From Aurantiochytrium sp. KH105 (lineage: Eukaryota; Sar; Bigyra; Thraustochytrida; Thraustochytriidae): DNA of 64,000 bases. Position numbers and translations under genes: made by a program. Below the pieces are notes generated by a model. That model was not told the DNA's origin. It did no database searches and worked only from the letters and a program-made list of their open reading frames with translations. Below, one piece after another: positions 8,301-16,424 of this stretch (within the stretch, counting starts at the first letter, position 1; the number at the start of each line of letters is the position of its first letter). The DNA is taken from NCBI GenBank assembly GCA_003116975.1, contig BGKB01000171.1, positions 81,272 to 145,271 on the forward strand, written 5' to 3'.

Positions 8301-11041
8301 ACGCCCTCATCCGAAAGGCTTTCGAGAGCACGTGTAAGCACGGACGAATACGCGAGCTGGTCTCGTAAACTTTCGTCTGGATCCTCATCATCAACCTTGC
8401 TGGCAACGGTCACCTCATCAATCGATGAAGGCACGCTGAGTCGGATAAAGACCGGGTCTGATGCTGGGGACTCTGCACCGTAGCCGTCACGCACAAAGGC
8501 CACCACAGACGTGTACGATACGGTCTCGGTCTTTTGAGTAAAGGGCAGAACAACGTTCGACAACGTTGGGGAAGAGCTCCACTCCGAAATGGAAACGGGC
8601 TCCGCGCCCAGCGTGTTGCGCTCCAGCGCAAATTTATACTCGAAGACGTCTGTGTTTTCCGCATCATCGGCAGGAATAGCCGTCAGCGTGAAGCGCGTGA
8701 CACCAGCTGTTCCTTGGGAGCTCGAAACCACGACAGAAGGGGCCGCGGGGAAGCCGTACACTCGGAAACCAATTTCATTGGTATAACTCGACGCATTCGC
8801 CTGCTTCGCGACGAGTTCATATCGAAAGCTTACTTTTCCGGTGCTCACGGCAGGAACGGCGTAGGGCTTGATGGCGAGGTTTGGAGAGAGAGGGGATGTC
8901 GCATAGACCTCGTTGACCTTTTCAATCTCTGCAGCAGACAGTTCGCAGCTGGACCGTTCCACCAATTCCCCAATTTCGGCCTCAACGTCATCCGTGAACT
9001 GCCCTTCGCGACGGGTCCAGCAGTACTCGACAGGGGTATCAGCGCGTGCCTGGACCACGCGCGTCGAGAGAACAATGCCTGCATGGGAGTACGTGACGTC
9101 CGCAACGTTGTTGATGGTCACTTTGATGGAGGTTTCAACCGGAGAGGCAGTAGGACTCGGCGTTGGTGTCGTGCCTGACGAAGTTGGTGTCTCGAGGGCG
9201 ACCTCAGAGCCACAGATATCCGCCCATGGGCGCGTCAGAGAAGGTACCCGGCTATCTGAAAGGTTCGGGTTCTCAATAATGTATGCCTGCGCCTTGGCTC
9301 CTTCGTCCGAGTGTTCCATATTGTGACAATGAAGAGCAACGCGGCCAAGAAAGGTGTCTGGCTGAAAGCGAAAAGAGACTGCTGCGCCCGTACGTGGGCG
9401 AACGGTGTCGAGCCAATCGCCTCGCTTGTGGAAACCGGTCTCGTCTTCGATATCGTGCAAAAGCTGGTAGTGATTGACGTGAATGTGAAGCGGGTGATTG
9501 TGGCTACTCTCGGTGAGCTCCCACTCTTGGACCTCGCCAAGTCTCATGACGGAGACATTGCGCTGCTCGGGCAACGCCTCGTCGGCCGTAATCCAATCCT
9601 TGGCAAATTCAACGTTATTGACGGAAAAGGGATTCACGAGAATGACCCACTGCAGAAAGTCAGGGGACTTCCAGCGCTCCTCAAAGTCAGGTCTCGCAAT
9701 CGTCGCCGAGGCTTCCTGGACTTCGGCGAGCGTGAAGCCCGAGTAAGGACTTGGCTCACGGTCCAGAAGGTCGGCGAGATAAAAGGGAAGGCAAGCTTGC
9801 CATGAAAACGCAGTGTCCGGAAGTGCAGACGTTTGCGTCGCACTAATGACCGAAATTGTAAAGAGAAACTCCCGTTGATACACGGGATCCTGCCGCGAGT
9901 CGTCAACAAGACCTTCCTCGTCAAACGCGTCAAAGTTGTCATACACCAAGGCTTGCGTACCTGGCTCACCGGAACAGCGAACAAGGACGTCGGCGCGATT
10001 GGCCGGATGAAGGTGAATCGAATGATTCGCAGCAAAGTTCAGGTCACGAGGGCCATCCCTAAGGTACACGCCATCGCGCGCAATCACTCGAACCTCGCAA
10101 TTCGACGGAGTGGCAGCAGAGGCGTTGTAGATGGCCATTTTCAAGTCGCGCACCGCAGCAACGTGCGCAATGCGCCATCGATACCAGATGCCCTGTTCCA
10201 CTTCTAGACGCGGTTTGTAAAGACCGTTGATGAGGAAGATACCATCCGACTTGAAATTTGCAAAGGCATCTGTAGCAGAGTCAAAGCCGAGCCCGCTTAC
10301 GTTGACTGCAAAGGTTGTGTCTTTGACCCCAATTCGATGTGAGAACGGATCATCCTCGACGCCGTCGGAAAGATCGAGAAGTCGGGGCGGATCAACGTGC
10401 TGCACAAAAATCACCTGCTCCGGCGTGTCCAAGAGCTCTGTGGGAATTTCGGTCCCATCGTCCGCATCGTCAATAATGAGCATGCCTGCTGCGCCGGCGC
10501 CAGTAAAAGCGACTGCCAAAGGATGCATGTGTGGATGGTACCAGTGCGAGCCACCGGCGTGGTCCGTCGGGAGCGTGTACACGTAGTCATGGCCCTCTCC
10601 CGGTGGAATCTTGAGTGCGACGTCATCTTCGTCTCCAGACACGTGGAGGCCATGCGTGTGGATATTCGAAGTATGATTTCCGGGCGATGGAGGATCGAGA
10701 TCGTTTGTGTAACGAACAGTGACCTTGGCGCCCTTGGCCATGCGGATGATGGGGCCAGGCGCTGTTCTGGCGGCGCCATTGGCGCCATAGCCCTTTCCGT
10801 GCATCGTAAAGGATCCCTCGTGCGAGATAGTACGCGTCGTGCCGTCCGTGCTTTCCACGAGAAAGGGTAATTCCAAGACGGATGTGCCAAAGGAGAGGTC
10901 CATGGAGTCTCCATCGCCCAGAACGACCTCGCTCAGCGGGCAGTCGCTCAATAGAATTCCCTCCTCGTTCGAGTTGCAGTTCGCGGTTGTCTGCGCGCGT
11001 ACAGCCTGCACCAGGAAGGCCACGAGAACTACGCTGAGCAT
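5351..11041 (-). CDS. Multicopper oxidase fused to REJ/GPS-type membrane module
   Basis: From the ATG at 11041 the protein has 1,896 residues and opens with a signal peptide (MLSVVLVAFLVQAVRAQ). The frame stays open to another ATG at 11500, but that extension is Arg/Ser/Ala low complexity. Residues about 60-600 form a three-domain multicopper oxidase: HTHGLH (128-133), HWYHPHMH (166-173), HNHPLHIH (514-521) and HCHNMEH (571-577) supply the type 1, 2 and 3 copper ligands. After a Thr/Pro linker comes about 600 residues resembling REJ/GAIN ectodomains, ending in a GPS-like motif with C1234 and C1236 (CECGPITSRSQF). Helices follow near 1262, 1366, 1396, 1586 and 1622, then a cytoplasmic tail with poly-Gln and acidic (DEDEDEDE) runs. 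The GPS lacks the usual catalytic His, so self-cleavage is uncertain. It is likely a cell-surface oxidase with a sensor-like membrane part (inference). Confidence 0.85.
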   Translation of the reverse strand: MLSVVLVAFLVQAVRAQTTANCNSNEEGILLSDCPLSEVVLGDGDSMDLSFGTSVLELPFLVESTDGTTRTISHEGSFTMHGKGYGANGAARTAPGPIIRMAKGAKVTVRYTNDLDPPSPGNHTSNIHTHGLHVSGDEDDVALKIPPGEGHDYVYTLPTDHAGGSHWYHPHMHPLAVAFTGAGAAGMLIIDDADDGTEIPTELLDTPEQVIFVQHVDPPRLLDLSDGVEDDPFSHRIGVKDTTFAVNVSGLGFDSATDAFANFKSDGIFLINGLYKPRLEVEQGIWYRWRIAHVAAVRDLKMAIYNASAATPSNCEVRVIARDGVYLRDGPRDLNFAANHSIHLHPANRADVLVRCSGEPGTQALVYDNFDAFDEEGLVDDSRQDPVYQREFLFTISVISATQTSALPDTAFSWQACLPFYLADLLDREPSPYSGFTLAEVQEASATIARPDFEERWKSPDFLQWVILVNPFSVNNVEFAKDWITADEALPEQRNVSVMRLGEVQEWELTESSHNHPLHIHVNHYQLLHDIEDETGFHKRGDWLDTVRPRTGAAVSFRFQPDTFLGRVALHCHNMEHSDEGAKAQAYIIENPNLSDSRVPSLTRPWADICGSEVALETPTSSGTTPTPSPTASPVETSIKVTINNVADVTYSHAGIVLSTRVVQARADTPVEYCWTRREGQFTDDVEAEIGELVERSSCELSAAEIEKVNEVYATSPLSPNLAIKPYAVPAVSTGKVSFRYELVAKQANASSYTNEIGFRVYGFPAAPSVVVSSSQGTAGVTRFTLTAIPADDAENTDVFEYKFALERNTLGAEPVSISEWSSSPTLSNVVLPFTQKTETVSYTSVVAFVRDGYGAESPASDPVFIRLSVPSSIDEVTVASKVDDEDPDESLRDQLAYSSVLTRALESLSDEGVDTLKSQITTQLEGALTLLHERTFSSQLGELIMLVLLEIALSLDDDDIALAERVAEMFQTTLSLWRNEITRVVEVASAANVEPNLAFSVPEGAMGIASEVLAELASLSGICQYNFSLTDLHSDIIETVLAPRLSGQGSFVVSFSGMDSLSYKEFSNGVSGRYQPASSSTDAGKNYTFVEISSELFDPGPSAVYDEVIVSVLRSPPEEICVNGNTVNAIVTKLANIDIKASELGRNLASTERAQQTTAYQQNVVTDVLSLELQHSSVIFASSSRRVNLSLDILYADASSTSAISCSMWDSTGEVWDSDACAVINRTSDIITCECGPITSRSQFAGIQLSEVVDSGLPFDPALLGIILGATIGAWLFLSMWLHTQDVRDANRVQRGAVLAFLAQRHFGKNVRSLEFMKRDAFQKLRAHAQPPMNPTKSFSDLLGDVANAHSVAGLLVFDPQRSRIARSVVVPLAMLAAFASVYMVNKLGDQFEEQSLTLVGFIVGALVVATVILVYRYALYKLAQSERRVLGRVAHLKAQAIAIVDSPWHNSGQVRKRKKRPKNRSADKAWRNPNQHRIEDTELVDLERNISRTANPELEQLRKRQMQVFIKRGQLIFMKAMHDHIMRSKYYRLAKNIASSVWFFRLFNDGLRRIYGGKVHISVALARHERGLARLEKAYHVRPRRCNLPRILCALLMLGLFAACTYLVAIGTKDISTPRSWALHAVIAFGVGVVIVEPLVLFFVAFALFPRHTREKIPLISRNRGSHFSWDSRISTRSLEMEPISGREPSFRQNSQRSLGGGIQGRRGDWARHQDPSASSLHFSVASDLDNKAGEAFGMQQKQGQQQGQQQQRRRQQREQPRPQSKLSSRRRGSTLSAATGFTGILSKFMTNTVNTDEEGTEYYDEDEDEDEVDDGYETTGTDTTLHQSKSFFGAKSSAPSDSHTTFNTTRTPRRRRGSTLSSMLFKRKDARSVFDNDEDEDDPDFRHDDLDFV

Positions 11042-11623
11042 CGTGACGGCCCTGTTCGACGCACTTCTTCGCTTGTCTCTTGGCGCAAAAGTAGTGGTAG
11101 CAGCTGCAGTAGCAGCAGCAGTAGCAGGAGCAGCAGCAGCAGCAGAATACGAACTGGTACTCCTCGCGCAACTCCTATTCCTCGACCTGTCCTCCTCGGC
11201 CATAGAGTTTGTCGCAGCGCCGCAGCCCCTCAACCTCATTTCCGTATTGCACGTGGCGCACGCCTCTCTTGGCGGCGCGGCGTGGGCGCGTTTTCGCCCC
11301 TCGCCGCCGCTGTCGACGCCGCCGCTCCTTCTCCTCCTGCTCCTGCTCCTGCCACCGCTGCACCTGCTGCTGGCGCGCGCTTCTGTGGCCTCCTCGCTCT
11401 TCGTCGCCGCGCGCTCCATGGCCAAAAACGTGCTAGACCCGCGCGCGAGCCGCCGACCAGACGCCGCGCTCTCCGCCGATGGGCGTATGCCTACCCGCAT
11501 GCCAGCGCCAGCAAGCACGCACGCAGGCAAGCAAACAAACAAACTACAATAACCAGCACGCCAGCCAGCGCGCGCACAACTTGGACGCTGTGCTCGCCTG
11601 GTTTGCTTGCTCGCTCGCTTGAC

Positions 11624-11624
<1 letters not shown>

Positions 11625-11660
<36 letters not shown>
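11625..11660. repeat. (CTTG)n microsatellite
   Basis: About eight to nine CTTG units lie between two divergent genes. The same unit recurs at 29471, 47213, 56051 and 58290. Confidence 0.9.
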
Positions 11661-12092
11661 CGTGCTAGCTAATACTACTCGCTTGCGCGCGCGCGATAAA
11701 GTGGGCCCCAGCTCCGCGCCCCACTGTGTCCCCGTGTGGCCCCCCTGAACCTGGACTCCGCTCCGCACTAGCACGGGCACGTGCCCCTTGCGGGGAGCAT
11801 CTGGGGAATATAGAGGGGGACGCATGCCGCCTGTCGGCGACGCTCCAACAGTGCTGTGCGCGTCGTGTTTCCCTGCTGCTCCTTGCGCGCGCCTCCAAGT
11901 CAGAGCCTGCCACCAGAGGCGACTCGCCGGGCCAGGGCGTCCATTCCCGCTCCCCCGCCCACCACCGCTCGAGGCGAACTCGCGGCCGCGGCCTCCGCCA
12001 GCTGCAGGCTGCAGCTGCGTGCGACGCGGGCCGCCGGCTGCTGCTGCGGCCGGACAGGCTGTGACGAGGCGCGCGGATCAACTTGGTGCACA

Positions 12093-12117
12093 CCCCCCCC
12101 CCCCCCCCCCCCCCCCC
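12093..12117. repeat. 25-nt poly-C tract
   Basis: An uninterrupted run of 25 cytosines on the plus strand, upstream of the transporter gene. The complementary G run could form a G-quadruplex, and its length is prone to sequencing error. Confidence 0.9.
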
Positions 12118-12422
12118 GGAGGACGCCGGGGACCCCAATTGGCGAGGCACCCGATTCCAACGCGAGAGCGGGGTGACCCTTGGCGCCAGCCACCCTTGCG
12201 GCGCGGTGGCCACTGTCGAGGACGAGGTGATTACGCAGTCATGCGCGGCGATGCGCGGCGTAATAAGGAAAAGAAAGTAGTAGAGTGGAGTCTGTTGGGG
12301 TGGGTGAGGTGGGACGGACGGCCAGGCTCGTGTTGCCACTTCACGAGTTCTACCATGCAGGCCCAGCATACGAGCTGCTGACTTCCCTCGCTCGAGTCGC
12401 TGACGCGAGCGACAAATCTGTA

Positions 12423-13850
12423 ATGATATGCGTGGCCGACGGGAGCCAGACGAGCACGATGCAACAAAAGGAAACGGCAGCAGTCGGGCACGTGGCGGGC
12501 GCACCGAGCGACGATGGTGACGCGGCGGTCCACAAGGCGTACCGGATCAGGTGGCTAGTGATGCTTATTTTTTGCATGGCAAGCGCGTCAAACGCAGTCT
12601 TATGGATCACCTTTGCGCCCATTAATTCTCTCGTGCAAGAGTTCTATGCTTGCAGCGCAGCCGCTGTGAACGCGCTTAGTCTCGTGTACCTCATTGCGTA
12701 TGTCCCGTTTTCCATTGTGGCCAACCTGGTTTTCAAGAAGCAGGGCATGTATCGGGCCATCGTCCTCGCCGTGTTTCTTGACTTTCTGAGCAGCCTTTTG
12801 CGATTCCTGAGCGCAGCATCCAACGCAGAGCCGCGCGGGGGAAGCGATACCGGGTATGCCCTTCTCTTAAGCGGACAAACGCTGGGAGCAATGGCACAGC
12901 CGCTCTTAACCAATGCTCCAGCACTCATGGCGTCGAGATGGTTTCCTACAAAGGAACGTGACGTAGCCGCGGTCGTCATGTCTCTTGCAAACCCATTAGG
13001 AATCGCAATCGGCTCGGTGCTACCGACCTTTTATGTCATTGGAGATGACGCTGGTGTGCGCATGTACGACCTCCTTCTCGTTGAAATGGGCGTAATGGCC
13101 GCTATCTTCATTCTCGCGTTGATTTTCTTTGCGGAGAAGCCCGAACTCCACCCGTCGCACAGCGAGACGCTCAAAGCAACGCAGCAGGAGCTCCCACTCA
13201 GGAGCGAGCTGGGCCTGATGCTGTCAAATCGAGATTACCGCATTCTCTTTGTCTGCTTTGGGGTTGGTCTCGGATTCTTCAACGCGCTCACCACCCTCGT
13301 CGAGCAATTTGTAAACAAGAGTGGCTACACGTCGGATGACGCGGGTTTGTTTAGCGGTTTACTCATCGGAACCGGCATTATCTCCGCCATCATTATTGGG
13401 TTGGTGCTGGACCGTGTGCACAAGTACAACTTTGTGCTCAAGCTTCTCTTTGTTATTGGTGGCATGTTTGTGATCATCTTTGTGCTTGTCTTGCGTCCGA
13501 ACAATATGCCTGTTCTCGCGTTCACTTTTGCTGGCATGGGGTCCGCCATGTTGCCTCTCCTTCCAGTCGTCTTTCAGTGCGCAGCCGAGTGTACCTATCC
13601 TCTACGCGAAGACCTTACCACGGGTGGGATCATGAGCGCCGGTCAGGTCACTGGCGTAGTCTTTATTGTTGTCCTCGGGGAGATGGTGGATGCGCAGCCC
13701 GTATACGATGGCTACGTGTTCGAGCCCGCGTATATTTTGATTGTTGTTTGCATTGTCAGCTGTGTTCTGGGTATTCTTCTGTACAATGGCTCATACCACC
13801 GACTCAAGGCAGATCAAGATCCGCTCAGCCCGGCAAGCACAATCGCTTGA
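12423..13850 (+). CDS. Major facilitator transporter, SLC49/FLVCR-like
   Basis: The gene encodes 475 residues from the ATG at 12423; the frame above begins with GTG only, and a second ATG at 12459 is possible. About 12 transmembrane helices are visible in two halves. Family marks are RWLVMLIFCMASASNAVLWI in helix 1, NALSLVYLIAYVPFSI in helix 2 and a MASRWFPTKERD loop in the first half, matching the FLVCR/SLC49 pattern (surface WF..KE and LAYVP). A hydrophilic loop (ELHPSHSETLKATQQE) separates the halves. Animal members carry haem, choline or ethanolamine across the plasma membrane or endomembranes; the substrate here cannot be told. The gene is intronless and diverges from the oxidase fusion. 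Confidence 0.8.
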   Translation: MICVADGSQTSTMQQKETAAVGHVAGAPSDDGDAAVHKAYRIRWLVMLIFCMASASNAVLWITFAPINSLVQEFYACSAAAVNALSLVYLIAYVPFSIVANLVFKKQGMYRAIVLAVFLDFLSSLLRFLSAASNAEPRGGSDTGYALLLSGQTLGAMAQPLLTNAPALMASRWFPTKERDVAAVVMSLANPLGIAIGSVLPTFYVIGDDAGVRMYDLLLVEMGVMAAIFILALIFFAEKPELHPSHSETLKATQQELPLRSELGLMLSNRDYRILFVCFGVGLGFFNALTTLVEQFVNKSGYTSDDAGLFSGLLIGTGIISAIIIGLVLDRVHKYNFVLKLLFVIGGMFVIIFVLVLRPNNMPVLAFTFAGMGSAMLPLLPVVFQCAAECTYPLREDLTTGGIMSAGQVTGVVFIVVLGEMVDAQPVYDGYVFEPAYILIVVCIVSCVLGILLYNGSYHRLKADQDPLSPASTIA

Positions 13851-14411
13851 CGAAGCGTCTGACCGAGTCAACAAGCTCAAACGATTCTCTGCATGTCAGA
13901 CAATTGGAAAGCGAAAAGCTAAAAGAAATGTAATGCGGCGGGCGTCAACTTGTCATTCTGGCCCTGACACCAAACTAAGTGTGCTGTTGTTGTTTTCATT
14001 GTTGTACCGCACACTCACACCAGCTTGTCATTCCTGGCCCTGACACCAAACCAAGCGTAATGCTGTCCTTTCCTCCAATGTGATCATTTTTCTGGACCAC
14101 ACAAGACAGCAGAAAGTAGGAGACCTCAATGCGATTTGGAAAAGTCAACACATCGCAACGCTCAAGATACGTAGGCCATACTTCATTTCGATTTTGGATT
14201 TTGAGACCAATTGTGTGAGACAAGCAAAGTTGTCGCTGGTAACATGAAACAAATCGCGATAAGAATACGAAAATCTTACTCGCAAAACGATCTTGTGATT
14301 GAGTCTCCTTTTTTTATAATAGATATAGAGTTCTTTGCGAAACAATGCTACACTGTATACAATGGTAGTGGTTGGTGGTGCGGCGCGCACGATTGCTATT
14401 CGCGATACTGG
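13851..14411. other. Convergent spacer with a short duplicated element
   Basis: The spacer separates the 3' ends of the transporter (+) and the LNG-module gene (-). It contains an imperfect direct duplication of about 31 bp (CTTGTCATTC-TGGCCCTGAC core) at 13949-13979 and 14024-14055. The right part (14230-14340) is AT-rich. I see no gene. Confidence 0.55.
13949..14055. repeat. Imperfect direct duplication of about 31 bp, 75 bp apart
   Basis: Both copies contain CTTGTCATTC(C)TGGCCCTGAC followed by ACCAAAC(T/C)AAG. They lie in the 3' flank of the transporter and may be a duplicated UTR segment. Confidence 0.8.
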
Positions 14412-15632
14412 TCAAGTGACGCTTGCCCACGAGGGGGAGTCTACTGCAATAGGCGACACTGTGCTCGCTACAGGCGGCATGGAATCGACAAAGGGCCAAA
14501 TGAGCCGGTCAGCTCTTACGGAAAGTATCCGTTCGCGATTGTTCTTTTTCGGGTCTCGTACCGAAACGGTGAATCGCAAAAGTGCAGCCGTCGGCGCGCG
14601 ACCAAGCACAAAGCATCTCAAACCATTTAAATGCAACACCTCTAAATTGCGCAGACCGTAAAGAACTGCCATGGCTCCAGCTCCCCAAAGTAGAGGTGCA
14701 GCAAGATCTGTACGAGAGAGTCGGGCCGGGTCGACACTGAGTTCGCGAAGGGTTTTGGTTGAGGCTTTCGACTCACAAACTTGAACCACAATACGGCTCG
14801 CCTTTGCAGGAGCGGAGCCAACTACAACACAGCGTCTGCCATTCAGCTCCAAGGATTTCAAGCCCTCGAGCACTGTAAACTCTCCAGGTTGCCAAAGCGC
14901 AGTGCCAGCAAAAGGGTGCATTTCTCCAGTCACAGTGTCATCGGACCCGCTCTCGGAAAGCACTTTAGCCGTGGGAATCGAAACATCAATTTCGGTGATG
15001 GCATCGTCTTGTAACGGGCCGCACGGCATGCCACCTCGCAGGAGTACTTGATCGCGACGAGCGCGCACAAGCAACTTGCGTTTCGATTCCATACAATCCA
15101 AAAGGACGACCACTCGGCCGTCGTCACGAGGGTCCTCTGCTACAAAGCCAGTCACCCCTTCGAGACCTATGGGTCTGCTCTGCGATCCATTTACAAGAAA
15201 AGTGTAGTTACTGACAGCGCGCATCTTCACAGGGAAGCCCCGCTCGAGGTGCTGCACAAACTCGATATTTTGCAGCTTGACCCAAACAGAGGTCCCGCCC
15301 TTGATCTCCACGCGACATTTGATGCCCGAGTCCCCTTCCATGGCCTCTTTCACAAACCCCATCTCCCCGTTGAGGTCGGCGCGCCGCTGGAGCCCGACCA
15401 GCCGCACGCGCGTGGCCTCTTCAAGTTCATCGCGAGCCGCATCCTCGCTTTCGCTTTCTGCTCGCGACTCGGCTTTGCGCGGCAGCCCTCTGCCGATGCA
15501 GGAACGCGCGGCGCCCATTCGCCGTTGCTGCCCGTCTGCCCCGCGAAGGCGGGTCGGATGGCGGCTGCTGCGCGCGACGCTGCCGCCCCCCTCGCGTTTC
15601 GGTCTTGCTTCTCGTTCTGCTCGAAAAGCCAT
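14412..15632 (-). CDS. Protein with four tandem LNG-type beta modules
   Basis: The gene encodes 406 residues from the ATG at 15632. The first about 75 residues are basic and disordered. At least four related modules follow. They begin at RVRLVGLQRRADLNGEMGFV, then RPIGLEGVTGFVAEDPRDDG, then LEGLKSLELNGRRCVVVG, then LYGLRNLEVLHLNGLRCFVL. Each pairs a (L)NG..(G/C) turn with a later V..V.......(V)..D.L strand pattern, as in the short SH3-like modules found in many stramenopile and alga proteins beside MYND or ankyrin domains (recalled from such proteins; not searched). No catalytic motif is seen. A protein-binding or scaffold role is a guess. The gene diverges from the Furry-like gene. Confidence 0.6.
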   Translation of the reverse strand: MAFRAEREARPKREGGGSVARSSRHPTRLRGADGQQRRMGAARSCIGRGLPRKAESRAESESEDAARDELEEATRVRLVGLQRRADLNGEMGFVKEAMEGDSGIKCRVEIKGGTSVWVKLQNIEFVQHLERGFPVKMRAVSNYTFLVNGSQSRPIGLEGVTGFVAEDPRDDGRVVVLLDCMESKRKLLVRARRDQVLLRGGMPCGPLQDDAITEIDVSIPTAKVLSESGSDDTVTGEMHPFAGTALWQPGEFTVLEGLKSLELNGRRCVVVGSAPAKASRIVVQVCESKASTKTLRELSVDPARLSRTDLAAPLLWGAGAMAVLYGLRNLEVLHLNGLRCFVLGRAPTAALLRFTVSVRDPKKNNRERILSVRADRLIWPFVDSMPPVASTVSPIAVDSPSWASVT

Positions 15633-16424
15633 AGGGAGAATGCGGGTGCAGAGCCAGACTTCGTCGACTCGGATGGGCTCTAAGTTCTCAAGCTGCTCTT
15701 TTCCTTGCGCGAGGCCATCTTCTCAAGCGAGCGTACTCACATCTTGGAGCTCGCCATGGGAGCTAAGAAGGCGGGCATGGTGGTCAAGGTTATCCATCCT
15801 CGAGTCTCGCCAAGGTCGATGTAAGGGCAGGCGCAGCTATAGCAGCAATCATCCCCCCTCTTGGTGCACGAGCACCGTTGAGCACCGCCGGCTGCAAGTC
15901 ACACTGACCACTGCTTCGAACCCACGGTCCGGCAGACCACCATATCTTCTTCGCCCCCTGCCTTCCGGAGGCACTTCGCTTCACGCGTATCTTATCGCGA
16001 CCTCGCCCTCGCGCAAGACGTTGAACCTCCGTGATGATCATCATCCCCTCCTCCGCATTCGCTTCGACCCCATCTTGAGCCCTCCGTTGGCCAAAAAGCG
16101 ACGTAGAAAAGCAGAAGCTCCCCCTCCGGACCCCCTCCACGAGCCCGCGCGGATCGCCCGCCGCCGGCCCGCGCTGCCTCGCCTCGCGTCGCGTCGCGCC
16201 GGCAGTGACGGTTCTGCGGTCTCTCGAGGCGCCGCGAAAACAGACATCCGTGTCCGCGCAGATCCCGTTGGCGGAGCGCGCGAGCTGGCGGGCGACGCGA
16301 CCGCCTCCAGGCCGGCGCCGCGACCCTCGCTCCGCGCCGCGCCGCCCGCCCCGCGCCTCGCCCCGCGCCTCGCCCCGCGCCTCGCCCCGCGCGCGCGGTC
16401 CTGCCCGCGCTCGCGGCCGCGGCC
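15633..16424. promoter_or_regulatory. Divergent promoter region, LNG-module gene / Furry-like gene
   Basis: About 790 bp of GC-rich DNA between two ATGs facing away from each other. CGCCCCGCGCCT is repeated at about 16355-16390 just upstream of the Furry-like ATG. Long frames on both strands here reflect base composition. No TATA-like element was found. Confidence 0.45.

Larger units (their letters stand above)
11042..12422. other. Divergent spacer between oxidase fusion and transporter
   Basis: The spacer is GC-rich. It contains GCA-type triplet runs near 11100-11150, GCAAGCAAACAAAC near 11525, a (CTTG)n run at about 11625-11660 and a 25-nt C run at 12093-12117. It should hold both promoters. 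Open frames here are long only because stop codons are rare in the GC-rich sequence. Confidence 0.5.
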
